Below the pieces are notes generated by a model. It was not told where the DNA came from. It saw only the letters and a list, made by a program, of their open reading frames with translations, and did not search any database. The translations under genes were made by a program, and so were the position numbers. Below, one piece after another: positions 55,196 to 63,305 of a stretch of DNA of 64,000 nucleotides (its first letter is position 1; every line of letters begins with the position of its first letter). The DNA comes from Xenophilus arseniciresistens (GTDB lineage: Bacteria; Pseudomonadota; Gammaproteobacteria; Burkholderiales; Burkholderiaceae_C). The stretch is from positions 1-64,000 of the forward strand of contig NZ_JAQIPB010000011.1 of NCBI RefSeq assembly GCF_028023875.1, written 5' to 3'.

Positions 55196-56381
55196 TTCGA
55201 TGGCCCCGCTGCCCTATGCGGGCGTCCGCGTGGTCGAGTTCTCGCACATGGTCATGGGCCCGACCTGCGGCCTGCTGCTGGGCGACCTGGGCGCCGAAGT
55301 GATCAAGGTCGAGCCCGTGGGCGGCGACAGCACGCGGCGGCTGCTGGGCTCGGGCGCGGGCTTCTTCCCGGCCTTCAACCGCAACAAGAAGAGCATCGTG
55401 CTCGACCTCAAGACGCCCGAAGGCCTGGCCGCCGCGCTGGCGCTGGCCGACAGCGCCGACATCGTGACCGAGAACTACAAGCCCGGCACCATGAAGAAGC
55501 TGGGCCTGGACTACGCGGCGCTCAAGGCGCGCAACCCGCGGCTGATCTACGTGAGCCACAAGGGCTTCCTGCCCGGCCCCTACGAGCAGCGCACGGCGCT
55601 GGACGAAGTGGTGCAGATGATGGGCGGCCTGGCCTACATGACGGGGCGCCCGGGCGATCCGCTGCGCGCGGGCACCAGCGTCAACGACATCATGGGCGGC
55701 ATGTTCGGCGCCATCGGTGCCATGGCCGCGCTGCGCCAGCGCGAGCTCACGGGCGAGGGCTGCGAGGTGCAGTCGGCGCTGTTCGAGAACAACATCTTCC
55801 TCGTCGCGCAGCACATGATGCAGTTCGCGACCACGGGCCAGGCGGCCGACCCCATGCCCAACCGCATCTCGTCCTGGGGCATCTACGACGTGTTCACGGT
55901 GCAGGGCGGCGAGCAGATCTTCCTGGCCGCCGTGAGCGACAAGCAATGGGCCGTGTTCTGCGAGGCGCTGGGCCTGGGCGAGCTCTTCGCCGATCCGCGT
56001 TTGGCCAGCAACAACGACCGCGTGCGCGCGCGCGACTGGCTCATGCCGCTGCTGCGCGCCCATGTGGCGCCGCGCAGCGTGGCCGAGCTGTCGGCCATCT
56101 TCGAGGCCCACGAGCTGCCCTTCGCGCCCATCGCCAAGCCGCAGGACCTGTTCGAGGACCCGCACCTCAAGGCCAGCGGCGGCATGGCGCCGGTGCGCAT
56201 GAACGACGGCAGCTTCTCGCCCATCCCGTTGCTGCCGCTGGCGCTGGACGGTGCGCGGCCGGGCATCCGCCTGCAGCCACCGCTGACCGGCGAGCACACG
56301 CGCGAGCTGCTGCTGGCCGCCGGCTACAGCGCCGAGGCGGTGGAGGCGCTGATCGCCAGCGGGCGCGCACAGGCGCAATAA
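55188..56381 (+). CDS. CaiB/BaiF family CoA transferase
   Basis: A 397-residue class III CoA transferase. The N-terminus GVRVVEFSHMVMGPTCGLLLGDLGAEVIKVEP and the acylating Asp in GTSVNDIMGGMFGAIG are both typical of the family. It starts inside the lyase gene and has an AGGAGAG ribosome-binding site. Combined with the lyase it could activate a free dicarboxylate such as 3-hydroxy-3-methylglutarate, as the related succinate-hydroxymethylglutarate CoA transferase does in animals. This is inference from the pairing. Confidence 0.92.
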   Translation: MSDSMAPLPYAGVRVVEFSHMVMGPTCGLLLGDLGAEVIKVEPVGGDSTRRLLGSGAGFFPAFNRNKKSIVLDLKTPEGLAAALALADSADIVTENYKPGTMKKLGLDYAALKARNPRLIYVSHKGFLPGPYEQRTALDEVVQMMGGLAYMTGRPGDPLRAGTSVNDIMGGMFGAIGAMAALRQRELTGEGCEVQSALFENNIFLVAQHMMQFATTGQAADPMPNRISSWGIYDVFTVQGGEQIFLAAVSDKQWAVFCEALGLGELFADPRLASNNDRVRARDWLMPLLRAHVAPRSVAELSAIFEAHELPFAPIAKPQDLFEDPHLKASGGMAPVRMNDGSFSPIPLLPLALDGARPGIRLQPPLTGEHTRELLLAAGYSAEAVEALIASGRAQAQ

Positions 56382-56411
56382 GCGCTGCGCGGCATCGCTT
56401 ACGCTTGCCGC

Positions 56412-57440
56412 ATGGATCGCCTCAAGCAGCTCGAAACCTTCGTGGCCGTGGCCACGCGCGGCAGCCTCACGGCCGCTGCGCGCGCGGAAGGCGTGGCGCC
56501 CGCGCTGATCGGGCGCCGGCTGGACGCGCTGGAGGAACGCCTGGGCGTGAAGCTGCTGCTGCGCACCACGCGCCGGCTCACGCTCACCCACGAGGGCGTG
56601 GCCTTCCTGGAGCACTGCCAGCGGCTGCTGGTTGAACTGGCCGACGCGGAAGCCAGCGTGAGCGCGGGCGGCGTGAAGGCCAGCGGCCACCTGCGCGTGA
56701 CGGCGCCGGCCGGCTTCGGGCGGCGGCATGTGGCGCCGCTGGTGCCGCGCTTCCATGGGCTGCATCCCGAGGTCACGATCTCGCTGAACCTCAGCGACCG
56801 CGTGATCGACATGGCCGGCGAGAACTTCGACTGCGCGGTGCGCGTGGGCGACCTGCCCGATTCCTCGCTGGTCAGCATCCGCCTGGCCGACAACCGCCGC
56901 CGCTGCGTGGCCACGCCCGAGTTCCTGCGCCGCCATGGCGTGCCGCAGCATCCGCAGGAGCTGCTGCGCTTTGCCTGCCTCACGCTCAGCAGCGACGCCT
57001 CGCAAACGCGCGGCTGGGCGTTCCGCGTGCCGCGGACCGCCCTGGGGCGGAATGCTGAAAGCGCCCTGGCGGGCGCGGGCGTGCCGCGGACCGCCCAGGG
57101 GACGGCCGATGGCGACTACGAAGTCATCCACCTCAAGCCGCACGGCCCCATGGACTGCTCCGACGGCCAGGTGCTGCACGACTGGTGCCTGGCCGGCCAC
57201 GGCATCGCCTGGCGCAGCACCTGGGAGGTGGAGTCCGAGATCCGCAGCGGTGCGCTGGTGGCCGTGCTCGATGAATTCGCGGCGCCGCCCAACGGCATCC
57301 ATGCCGTGGTGCCGCAGCGCAAGCACCTGCCGCTGCGCGTGCGGCTGTGGCTGGATTTCCTCAAGCATCAGTATGCGCAGCCAGGTTTCTGGAGCGAAAG
57401 CTTGCAGGCCGCCCGGCCGGCCGGCCCAATGGCGGCATGA
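56412..57440 (+). CDS. LysR family regulator with an in-frame repeat insertion
   Basis: A 342-residue LysR-type regulator, about 30 residues longer than usual. The helix-turn-helix region is LKQLETFVAVATRGSLTAAA, then IGRRLDALEERLGVKLLLRTT. In the effector domain the sequence VPRTALG recurs as VPRTAQG 18 residues later, produced by a DNA direct repeat (57025-57042 and 57079-57096). The inserted segment is hairpin-rich and falls in a region expected to be a surface loop, so the protein may stay functional. It lies 30 bp after the CoA-transferase gene and overlaps the next gene by ATGA. Confidence 0.88.
   Translation: MDRLKQLETFVAVATRGSLTAAARAEGVAPALIGRRLDALEERLGVKLLLRTTRRLTLTHEGVAFLEHCQRLLVELADAEASVSAGGVKASGHLRVTAPAGFGRRHVAPLVPRFHGLHPEVTISLNLSDRVIDMAGENFDCAVRVGDLPDSSLVSIRLADNRRRCVATPEFLRRHGVPQHPQELLRFACLTLSSDASQTRGWAFRVPRTALGRNAESALAGAGVPRTAQGTADGDYEVIHLKPHGPMDCSDGQVLHDWCLAGHGIAWRSTWEVESEIRSGALVAVLDEFAAPPNGIHAVVPQRKHLPLRVRLWLDFLKHQYAQPGFWSESLQAARPAGPMAA
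57025..57096 (+). repeat. 18-bp direct repeat enclosing hairpins, inside a LysR gene
   Basis: GCGTGCCGCGGACCGCCC occurs at 57025-57042 and again at 57079-57096, exactly 54 bp apart. Between and overlapping the copies are two perfect small hairpins: CCGCCC-TG-GGGCGG (57037-57050) and GCGCCC-TGGC-GGGCGC (57061-57076). The 54-bp period keeps the reading frame. The build resembles a REP-type element or a local duplication. Confidence 0.75.
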
Positions 57441-58060
57441 ACACGCTTGGTTCCCGGGCTTCTTCGACCTGCGGCCGCGCCGCGCGCGCGGCCAGCCGCC
57501 CGCTGCTGCAGCGCGGCGCCTGGCTTCTGGCCGCCTGGCTGGCCGCGGGCTGCGCCACGGCGCCCGGGCTGGTGGGCCCCGGCGCCACGGGCGGCGCTCC
57601 AGCCGCTTCGGTGGAGCCCGGCATCGTGCGCGTCACGCATGCCGAGCTGCGCCGGCTCGAGGCCGGCCGGCCCGCCCCGCTCGAAAGCGAACAGGCACGC
57701 CGGGCCTGGGTCGACTCGCTCACCGATTACCTGGCCGAACGTGCCGCGCGGCTGCTGCCCGAGGGCCAGCGGCTTGACGTCCACCTGCGCGGCGTGCAGC
57801 GCGCAGGCAGCACCGAACCCTGGCGCGGCCCGCAGGCGGCCGACCTGCGCGTGGTGCGCGACATCTACCCGCCCCGCATCGACCTGCACTTCCGCCTGCG
57901 CAAGGCCGACGGCCAGGTGCTGCGCGAAGGCGAGCGCTCACTGAGCGATGCGGCCTTCCTCATGCGGCCCAACCTGCATTCGCGCGACGATCCGCTGCGC
58001 TACGAGAAGGGACTGATCGACGAGTGGCTGCGCAAGGAGTTCGAGGCCCGGCGCGGATAA
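57437..58060 (+). CDS. DUF3016 family lipoprotein
   Basis: A 207-residue lipoprotein. The signal ends in the lipobox LAAGC, and the mature part contains the DUF3016 pattern: DIYPPRIDLHFRLRKADGQVLREGE, and DDPLRYEKGLIDEWLRKEF at the C-terminus. The function is unknown. The start overlaps the LysR stop (ATGA). Confidence 0.85.
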   Translation: MNTLGSRASSTCGRAARAASRPLLQRGAWLLAAWLAAGCATAPGLVGPGATGGAPAASVEPGIVRVTHAELRRLEAGRPAPLESEQARRAWVDSLTDYLAERAARLLPEGQRLDVHLRGVQRAGSTEPWRGPQAADLRVVRDIYPPRIDLHFRLRKADGQVLREGERSLSDAAFLMRPNLHSRDDPLRYEKGLIDEWLRKEFEARRG

Positions 58061-58159
58061 GGCCGCTTTCGCTGATGCGCGCCGCCAGGCCCGGGCAAGG
58101 CGTGGACAATGCGCGGCGGCGGCACGGGGCTGCCGCCTTTCTTCAGCCACGAGCGAGCC

Positions 58160-58612
58160 ATGACCCTCGAAGCCATCCTTGCCTACCTGCACCTTCTGGC
58201 CATCCTGACGATGGTCGTGTTCCTGGCCAGCGAGGCGGCGCTGTGCCGCGTGGAATGGCTCAACGCCAAGGTGGTGGAGCGGCTGGCCCGGGTCGACATG
58301 GTCTACGGCATTGCCTCCATCGCCGTGCTGGCCACGGGCGTGGCGCGCACGGTGTGGGGCGTCAAGGGCAGCAGTTGGTACTGGAGCAATCCGCTGCTGC
58401 ACATCAAGTTCACGCTGTTCATCGTGGTAGGCCTGCTGTCCATCGGCCCGACGATGCGTTTCTTGCGCTGGCGCCGCCAGCTGCGCGCCACCGGCGCGCT
58501 GCCCACTGAAGCCGAGATCCGCGCCACGCGCAAGCTCGTGATGATCGAGGCCCACATCGTGGCGCTGATTCCGCTGGCCGCCGTCTTCCTGGCGCGGGGC
58601 TTCGGCGGCTGA
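58160..58612 (+). CDS. DUF2214 family membrane protein
   Basis: A 150-residue protein with four hydrophobic segments (LAYLHLLAILTMVVFLASEA, MVYGIASIAVLATGVARTVW, FTLFIVVGLLSIGPTMRFL and IVALIPLAAVFLARGF). It matches the DUF2214 family of small inner-membrane proteins with unknown function. The ATG at 58160 is chosen because the upstream in-frame codons are non-conserved. It ends at a strong symmetric terminator. Confidence 0.85.
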   Translation: MTLEAILAYLHLLAILTMVVFLASEAALCRVEWLNAKVVERLARVDMVYGIASIAVLATGVARTVWGVKGSSWYWSNPLLHIKFTLFIVVGLLSIGPTMRFLRWRRQLRATGALPTEAEIRATRKLVMIEAHIVALIPLAAVFLARGFGG

Positions 58613-58661
58613 ACAAGAAAGAAAACGGCGGCCCGCAGGCCGCCGTGCTTTCTTTCTTGTT
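58612..58661. terminator. Long symmetric bidirectional terminator
   Basis: An inner perfect stem ACGGCGGCC (58625-58633) and GGCCGCCGT (58638-58646) with loop CGCA is extended by AACAAGAAAGAAA (58612-58624) and TTTCTTTCTTGTT (58649-58661). This gives an arm of about 22 bp interrupted only by GC at 58647-58648. The left arm begins within the DUF2214 stop codon. It serves both converging genes. Confidence 0.9.
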
Positions 58662-58685
58662 TGCCTCTTCAGGGGTGGCGCGCGA

Positions 58686-59072
58686 TCAGGCGGCTGCGCC
58701 GCTCAGGCAGGTCTTCATGAAGGCCTTGCGTGCATCGCCCTTGAGCGCCTTGGTGCCGGCCTCGGCATTGCAGCTCTTCATCTTGTCCTGCTGGGTGGCC
58801 TTCTGGGCCGACAGGCATTCCTTCATGAAGGCCTTGCGCTCGTCGCCCTTCTTGCCGGTGGCCTCGGCGTTGCAGCTTTTCATCTTGCTTTGCTGCGCGG
58901 TGGGGGCCTTGTCGGCGGTGGCAGGGGTGGCCGGGGTGGCTGCTGCCGCGGGCTTGGCCGGGGTTGCCGGCGTGGCAGGCGCAGCCGGCGTGGCGGGGGT
59001 GGCAGTGGTCTGGGCCAGGGCGTTCAGGCTGAGGCAGGCGCCCAGGGCGCAAAGGGCGAGGATCTTCTTCAT
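58686..59072 (-). CDS. PsiF repeat protein
   Basis: A 128-residue exported protein: a signal peptide (MKKILALCALGACLSLNALAQ), an Ala/Thr/Pro-rich linker with repeated ATPATPA units, and two PsiF repeats (SKMKSCNAEATGKKGDERKA and DKMKSCNAEAGTKALKGDARKA), each with two Cys. PsiF of E. coli is phosphate-starvation inducible but its role is unknown. The ATG at 59072 follows a GGAA-type ribosome-binding site. It is divergent from argS. Confidence 0.9.
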   Translation of the reverse strand: MKKILALCALGACLSLNALAQTTATPATPAAPATPATPAKPAAAATPATPATADKAPTAQQSKMKSCNAEATGKKGDERKAFMKECLSAQKATQQDKMKSCNAEAGTKALKGDARKAFMKTCLSGAAA

Positions 59073-59202
59073 GCTGTTGTTTCCTTCCAATTGACGTACT
59101 GACAAAGGGTTGGCGGCAGGACGCCGCCTGGCACTCAACGTCTGGCGCCATGGGTCGGACGACAACGCCGACCCTCGGGTTTGCCCCCGATAAAATCAGC
59201 CG

Positions 59203-60903
59203 ATGCTTACCGTCAAACAGGATCTGCTGGCCGCCCTGGCACAGTCGCTGGAAGCGCTCGTGCCCGGTGCCGGCGCCAAGGCCGCCTTCGAATCGCCCAA
59301 GGTTGCCGCCCATGGCGACTTTGCCTGCACGGCCGCCATGCAGCTGGCCAAGCCGCTCAAGAAGAACCCTCGCCAGCTGGGCGAAGAGCTGCGCAGCGCC
59401 CTGCTGGCCCAGCCGGCCTACGTGCAGTGGGTGGACGCCATCGAGATCGCCGGCCCGGGCTTTCTGAACATCCGCCTCAAGCCGGCTGCCAAGCAGCAGG
59501 TGGTCAAGGAGGTGCTGGCCAAGGGTGCCCGCTTTGGCGCCAAAGATGTAGTCAGTACTGACTGTGTGCTCGTTGAGTTCGTCTCGGCCAACCCCACCGG
59601 CCCGCTGCACGTGGGCCATGGCCGCCAGGCCGCGCTGGGCGACGCCATCTGCAGCCTGCTCAGCACGCAGGGGCGCCAGGTGCACCGCGAGTTCTATTAC
59701 AACGACGCGGGCGTGCAGATCGACACGCTGACCAAGAGCACGCAGCTGCGCGCCAAGGGCTTCAAGCCCGGCGACGAGTGCTGGCCCACCGATCCGGAGA
59801 ACCCGGCCAGCAAGGCCTTCTACAACGGCGACTACATCCAGGACATCGCGAACGACTTCCTGGCGAAGAAGACGGTGCAGGCCGACGACCGCAGCTTCAC
59901 GGCCAACGGCGATGTGGAAGACTGGGACAACATCCGCCAGTTCGCGGTCGCCTATCTGCGCAACGAGCAGGACAAGGACCTGCAGGCCTTCCAGCTCAAG
60001 TTCGACCAGTACTACCTCGAATCCAGCCTCTACACCTCGGGCCGGGTCGAGAAGGCCGTTCAGCGCCTGATCGCCAACGGCAAGACCTACGAGCAGGACG
60101 GCGCGCTGTGGCTCAGGTCTACCGACTACGGCGACGACAAGGACCGCGTCATGCGCAAGCAGGACGGCACGTACACCTACTTCGTACCCGACGTGGCCTA
60201 CCACATCGCCAAGTGGGAGCGCGGCTTCCACCAGGTGGTCAACATCCAGGGCACCGATCACCACGGCACCATCGCGCGCGTGCGCGCCGGCCTGCAGGCG
60301 GCCGACGTGGGCATTCCCGAGGGCTACCCCGATTACGTGCTGCACACCATGGTGCGCGTGGTGCGCAACGGCGAAGAGGTCAAGATCAGCAAGCGCGCCG
60401 GCAGCTACGTGACCCTGCGCGACCTGATCGAGTGGACCAGCACCGACGCCGTGCGCTTCTTCCTGCTCAGCCGCAAGCCCGACACCGAATACACCTTCGA
60501 CGTCGACCTGGCCGTGGCCAAGAACAACGACAACCCGGTCTACTACGTGCAGTACGCGCATGCGCGCATCTGCTCGGTGCTGGACAAGGAAGGCACCGAC
60601 GTGGCGTCGCTGCGCGACGTGGACCTCTCGCCGCTGGCCACCGAGGCCGCGCAACCGCTGATGCTGCTGCTGGGCAAGTACCCCGAGATGCTCACGGCGG
60701 CCGCACGCGATTTCGCGCCGCACGACGTGACCTTCTACCTGCGCGAGCTGGCCGCGGCCTACCACAGCTACTACGACGCCGAGCGCATCCTGGTGGAGGA
60801 CGAAGCCGTGAAGAAGGCCCGCCTGGCGCTGGTCGCTGCCACCGCGCAGGTGCTGCACAATGGCCTGGCGGTGCTGGGTGTGAGCGCGCCGCGCAAGATG
60901 TGA
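59203..60903 (+). CDS. argS: Arginyl-tRNA synthetase
   Basis: A 566-residue class I synthetase that charges tRNA-Arg. The HIGH motif is HVGH (residues 136-139) in [15 protein letters not shown]. The additional N-terminal domain ([19 protein letters not shown]) and the C-terminal anticodon-binding DALR domain ([18 protein letters not shown]) are present. As in most ArgRS there is no canonical KMSKS. It is followed directly by the SPOR-domain gene. Confidence 0.98.
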   Translation: MLTVKQDLLAALAQSLEALVPGAGAKAAFESPKVAAHGDFACTAAMQLAKPLKKNPRQLGEELRSALLAQPAYVQWVDAIEIAGPGFLNIRLKPAAKQQVVKEVLAKGARFGAKDVVSTDCVLVEFVSANPTGPLHVGHGRQAALGDAICSLLSTQGRQVHREFYYNDAGVQIDTLTKSTQLRAKGFKPGDECWPTDPENPASKAFYNGDYIQDIANDFLAKKTVQADDRSFTANGDVEDWDNIRQFAVAYLRNEQDKDLQAFQLKFDQYYLESSLYTSGRVEKAVQRLIANGKTYEQDGALWLRSTDYGDDKDRVMRKQDGTYTYFVPDVAYHIAKWERGFHQVVNIQGTDHHGTIARVRAGLQAADVGIPEGYPDYVLHTMVRVVRNGEEVKISKRAGSYVTLRDLIEWTSTDAVRFFLLSRKPDTEYTFDVDLAVAKNNDNPVYYVQYAHARICSVLDKEGTDVASLRDVDLSPLATEAAQPLMLLLGKYPEMLTAAARDFAPHDVTFYLRELAAAYHSYYDAERILVEDEAVKKARLALVAATAQVLHNGLAVLGVSAPRKM

Positions 60904-60917
60904 GCAAAAGACCAGTC

Positions 60918-61676
60918 ATGAGATCCAGACAGAAGGGCAACTTCCTCATCGGCCTGATCGTGGGCGGCGTGCTCGGCCTGGGCCTGGCGCTGGGGGTGGC
61001 GGTGTACGTCACCAAGGTGCCGGTTCCCTTCATCAGCAAGCCGCAGACGCGCAGCGCCGATCAGGACGAAGCCGAAGCCCGTAGAAACCGCGACTGGGAC
61101 CCGAACTCCCCGCTGGGCAGCCGGCCGCGTGCGGCGGCGCCCGCACCCGCGCCTGCGCCGGCCGCCGCGGCACCGACCCCCAGCGAGGCCGTGCCGCCCA
61201 GCGGCGGGCCCGTCGCCAGCGGCTCGGTCGCGGTGCCTGCCCCCGTCACGGTGCCCGCGCCGGCCCCGGCACCCGCCCCTACGGCGGCTGCGCCGGCCCG
61301 CTCCACGGCGCCGATCACGGTCAACCCCATCCGTCCCGGCTCGCAGGGCGCGGGCTCCGATCCGCTGGGCGACTTCGCCCGTGCGCGTTCGGGCGGGGGC
61401 GGTGGCACAGCCGTGGCCGCCAACACGCCCAGCGACGATCCCTTCGTCTACTTCGTGCAGGCCGGTGCCTTCCGCACGCAGGACGATGCCAACGCCCAGC
61501 GCGCCAAGCTCTCGCTGATGGGCGTGGAAGCGCGCGTGACCGAACGTGAGCAGGCCGGCGCCACCGTCTACCGTGTGCGGGTGGGCCCCTTCGCCAAGAA
61601 GGACGAGGCCGACCGCGCCAAGGGCCGCCTCGAAGGCCAGGGCTTCGAATCGGCGCTGGTGCGCGTCCAGCGCTGA
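60918..61676 (+). CDS. SPOR-domain membrane protein (FtsN-like)
   Basis: A 252-residue bitopic protein: one membrane helix near the N-terminus (FLIGLIVGGVLGLGLALGVAV), a long Pro/Ala-rich periplasmic linker, and a C-terminal SPOR domain (YFVQAGAFRTQDDANAQRAK, then YRVRVGPFAKKDEADRAKGRL) that binds denuded septal peptidoglycan. An alternative GTG start at 60900 overlaps the argS stop (GTGA) and adds six residues. It resembles FtsN-type division proteins; a direct role in division is inferred. Confidence 0.88.
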   Translation: MRSRQKGNFLIGLIVGGVLGLGLALGVAVYVTKVPVPFISKPQTRSADQDEAEARRNRDWDPNSPLGSRPRAAAPAPAPAPAAAAPTPSEAVPPSGGPVASGSVAVPAPVTVPAPAPAPAPTAAAPARSTAPITVNPIRPGSQGAGSDPLGDFARARSGGGGGTAVAANTPSDDPFVYFVQAGAFRTQDDANAQRAKLSLMGVEARVTEREQAGATVYRVRVGPFAKKDEADRAKGRLEGQGFESALVRVQR

Positions 61677-61686
61677 AGCCGCCCGG

Positions 61687-61722
61687 CGTCTGGCGTTCAG
61701 CGTTGAGCAAAAACGCCAGACG
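61687..61722. other. 11-bp inverted repeat upstream of dsbA
   Basis: CGTCTGGCGTT (61687-61697) and AACGCCAGACG (61712-61722) form a perfect stem around a 14-nt centre, 10 bp after the SPOR gene stop. It lacks a T tract, so it may be a weak terminator or an operator for dsbA. Confidence 0.55.
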
Positions 61723-61804
61723 TCAAACGCTTCACGCACAACCTCTTCGTCCAGGGAACTCGGCGCCGCGCGCCGGCTCTGTCAGCTGCATAGGAGAAGC
61801 ATGC

Positions 61805-62458
61805 ATGTCCATGAACCGTCGTGATTTTTCGCTGGCCTCGGCCTCCCTGGGCCTGGTCGCCCTGAGCCCTTCCGTCCACGCCCAGGGCGCGCCCTTCGCG
61901 GCCGGGGAGGACTACGCCGTGCTGCGCAAGCCGGCGCCCACCGATGCCCCGGCCGGCAAGGTCGAGGTGGTGGAGTTCTTCTCGTACAACTGCCCGCACT
62001 GCGCCACCTTCGAGCCTGCGCTGGAAGCCTGGGCCAAGAAGATGCCGCCCAACGCCGTGCTGCGCCGCGTGCCCGTGCCCTTCGTGGGCAACGACGTCGC
62101 GACCAAGCAGAAGCTCTACTACACGCTCGAAGCCATGGGCAAGCTCGATGAGCTGCACATGAAGGTCTTCCAGGCCATCCACGTGGACCGCCAGCGCCTG
62201 TTCGGCGATGCCGCCGTGCTCGAGTGGGCCGCCAAGCAGCCCGGCATCGACGGCAAGAAGTTCGAAGAGGCCTTCAAGTCCTTCGGCGTGGCGGGCAAGG
62301 TGCAGCGCGCCGGCCAGCTCACGCAGGCCTATGACATCCCCGGCACCCCGGCCATGGGCGTGGCGGGCCGCTGGTTCGTGGACGGCGGCATGGGCAAGAC
62401 CCTGCCGCGCATGCTGCAGATCTGCGACTACCTCGTGGGCCAGGCGGCCAAGGCCTGA
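61805..62458 (+). CDS. dsbA: Thiol:disulfide interchange protein DsbA
   Basis: A 217-residue periplasmic dithiol oxidase. The active site CPHC is at Cys63-Cys66 (YNCPHCATF), and the cis-Pro loop is in IPGTPAMGV. The signal peptide carries a twin-arginine-like NRRDFSL segment, unusual for E. coli DsbA but seen in related Burkholderiales. An AGGAG ribosome-binding site precedes the ATG at 61805. It introduces disulfides into exported proteins. Confidence 0.95.
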   Translation: MSMNRRDFSLASASLGLVALSPSVHAQGAPFAAGEDYAVLRKPAPTDAPAGKVEVVEFFSYNCPHCATFEPALEAWAKKMPPNAVLRRVPVPFVGNDVATKQKLYYTLEAMGKLDELHMKVFQAIHVDRQRLFGDAAVLEWAAKQPGIDGKKFEEAFKSFGVAGKVQRAGQLTQAYDIPGTPAMGVAGRWFVDGGMGKTLPRMLQICDYLVGQAAKA

Positions 62459-62470
62459 AGAAGGCCCCGC

Positions 62471-62541
62471 GCTCCCAAAAAGGGAGCCTCGCTTCATCTT
62501 TGTCAACCTAATCCGAGCCCGCATCTGCGGGCTTCGTCTTT
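62471..62541 (+). terminator. Tandem hairpins after dsbA
   Basis: Two small hairpins follow dsbA: GCTCCC-AAAAA-GGGAGC (62471-62487) and AGCCCGC-ATCT-GCGGGCT (62516-62533). The second is followed by the pyrimidine run TCGTCTTTC, which fits a Rho-independent terminator. Confidence 0.65.
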
Positions 62542-62567
62542 CCGGGTGCGCGGGCGAGGGTGCTGCT

Positions 62568-62573
62568 TAGAAT
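62568..62573 (+). promoter_or_regulatory. TAGAAT -10-like element upstream of lptA
   Basis: TAGAAT in the context CTTAGAATGG lies 21 bp before the lptA start, after the dsbA terminator. The -35 region is not recognisable. It is the third TAGAAT placed just before a gene in this window. Confidence 0.35.
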
Positions 62574-62594
62574 GGACGCAAGTTTCGTGCCTCT

Positions 62595-63305
62595 ATGACT
62601 ACGCTCTTTTCCCTTCGCTTTCTTTCGCAGCCGCGCCGCTGGGCCGCCACCGCGCTGTGTGCGCTGCTGGCGCTGGGTGCCGCGGGTGCGGCCATGGCCG
62701 AGCGGGCCGACCGCAACAAGCCCATGAACATCGAAGCCGATTCGATGCGCTACGACGACCTGAAGCAGACCACTGTCTTCACGGGGCGCGTGGTGGTCAC
62801 CAAGGGCACCATCATCATCCGCGGCGCGCGCATCGACGTGCGCCAGGACCCGGAGGGCTACCAGTACGGCGTGGTCACGGCGGCGCCGGGCCAGCGTGCC
62901 TATTACAAGCAGAAACGCGACGCCGGCACCGACGAGTGGATCGAGGGCGAATCCGAGGTCATCGAGTACGACGGCCGGGCCGACAACGTGAAGTTCATCC
63001 GCCGCGCCGTGATGCGCCGCCTGGTGGGCGCGCAGGTCAACGACGAGACCACGGGTCCGCTGATCGTCTACGACCAGAGCAACGACACCTTCACCGTCAA
63101 CGGCGCGGCGCTGCCGCCCGATGCCAGCGTGTCTGCGCCCGGCTCGGGCGGGCGCGTGCGCGCCGTGCTGGCGCCGCGCGCCGGCACCGAGGGCGCTCAG
63201 CCTGCAGCGCCCGCTGCGCCTGCCTCCGGGACGGGCACCGGCCGCAGCCTGCGGCCCAGCACCACCCTGGACGGCGCGCCTGCGGTCGAGGGGTCCCGCC
63301 CGTGA
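62595..63305 (+). CDS. lptA: LPS-transport periplasmic protein LptA
   Basis: A 236-residue periplasmic bridge protein of the Lpt pathway. After a signal peptide (ending GAAMA) come [30 protein letters not shown] and [17 protein letters not shown], typical of the OstA/LptA beta-jellyroll. A Pro/Ala/Gly-rich C-terminal tail is longer than in E. coli LptA. It overlaps lptB. Confidence 0.95.
   Translation: MTTLFSLRFLSQPRRWAATALCALLALGAAGAAMAERADRNKPMNIEADSMRYDDLKQTTVFTGRVVVTKGTIIIRGARIDVRQDPEGYQYGVVTAAPGQRAYYKQKRDAGTDEWIEGESEVIEYDGRADNVKFIRRAVMRRLVGAQVNDETTGPLIVYDQSNDTFTVNGAALPPDASVSAPGSGGRVRAVLAPRAGTEGAQPAAPAAPASGTGTGRSLRPSTTLDGAPAVEGSRP

Noticed and set aside
58900-59000. Tandem short repeats in the psiF-like gene as a possible CRISPR or VNTR
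   Set aside because: They encode Ala/Thr/Pro units of a linker with imperfect repeats and no spacers; it is coding low complexity.
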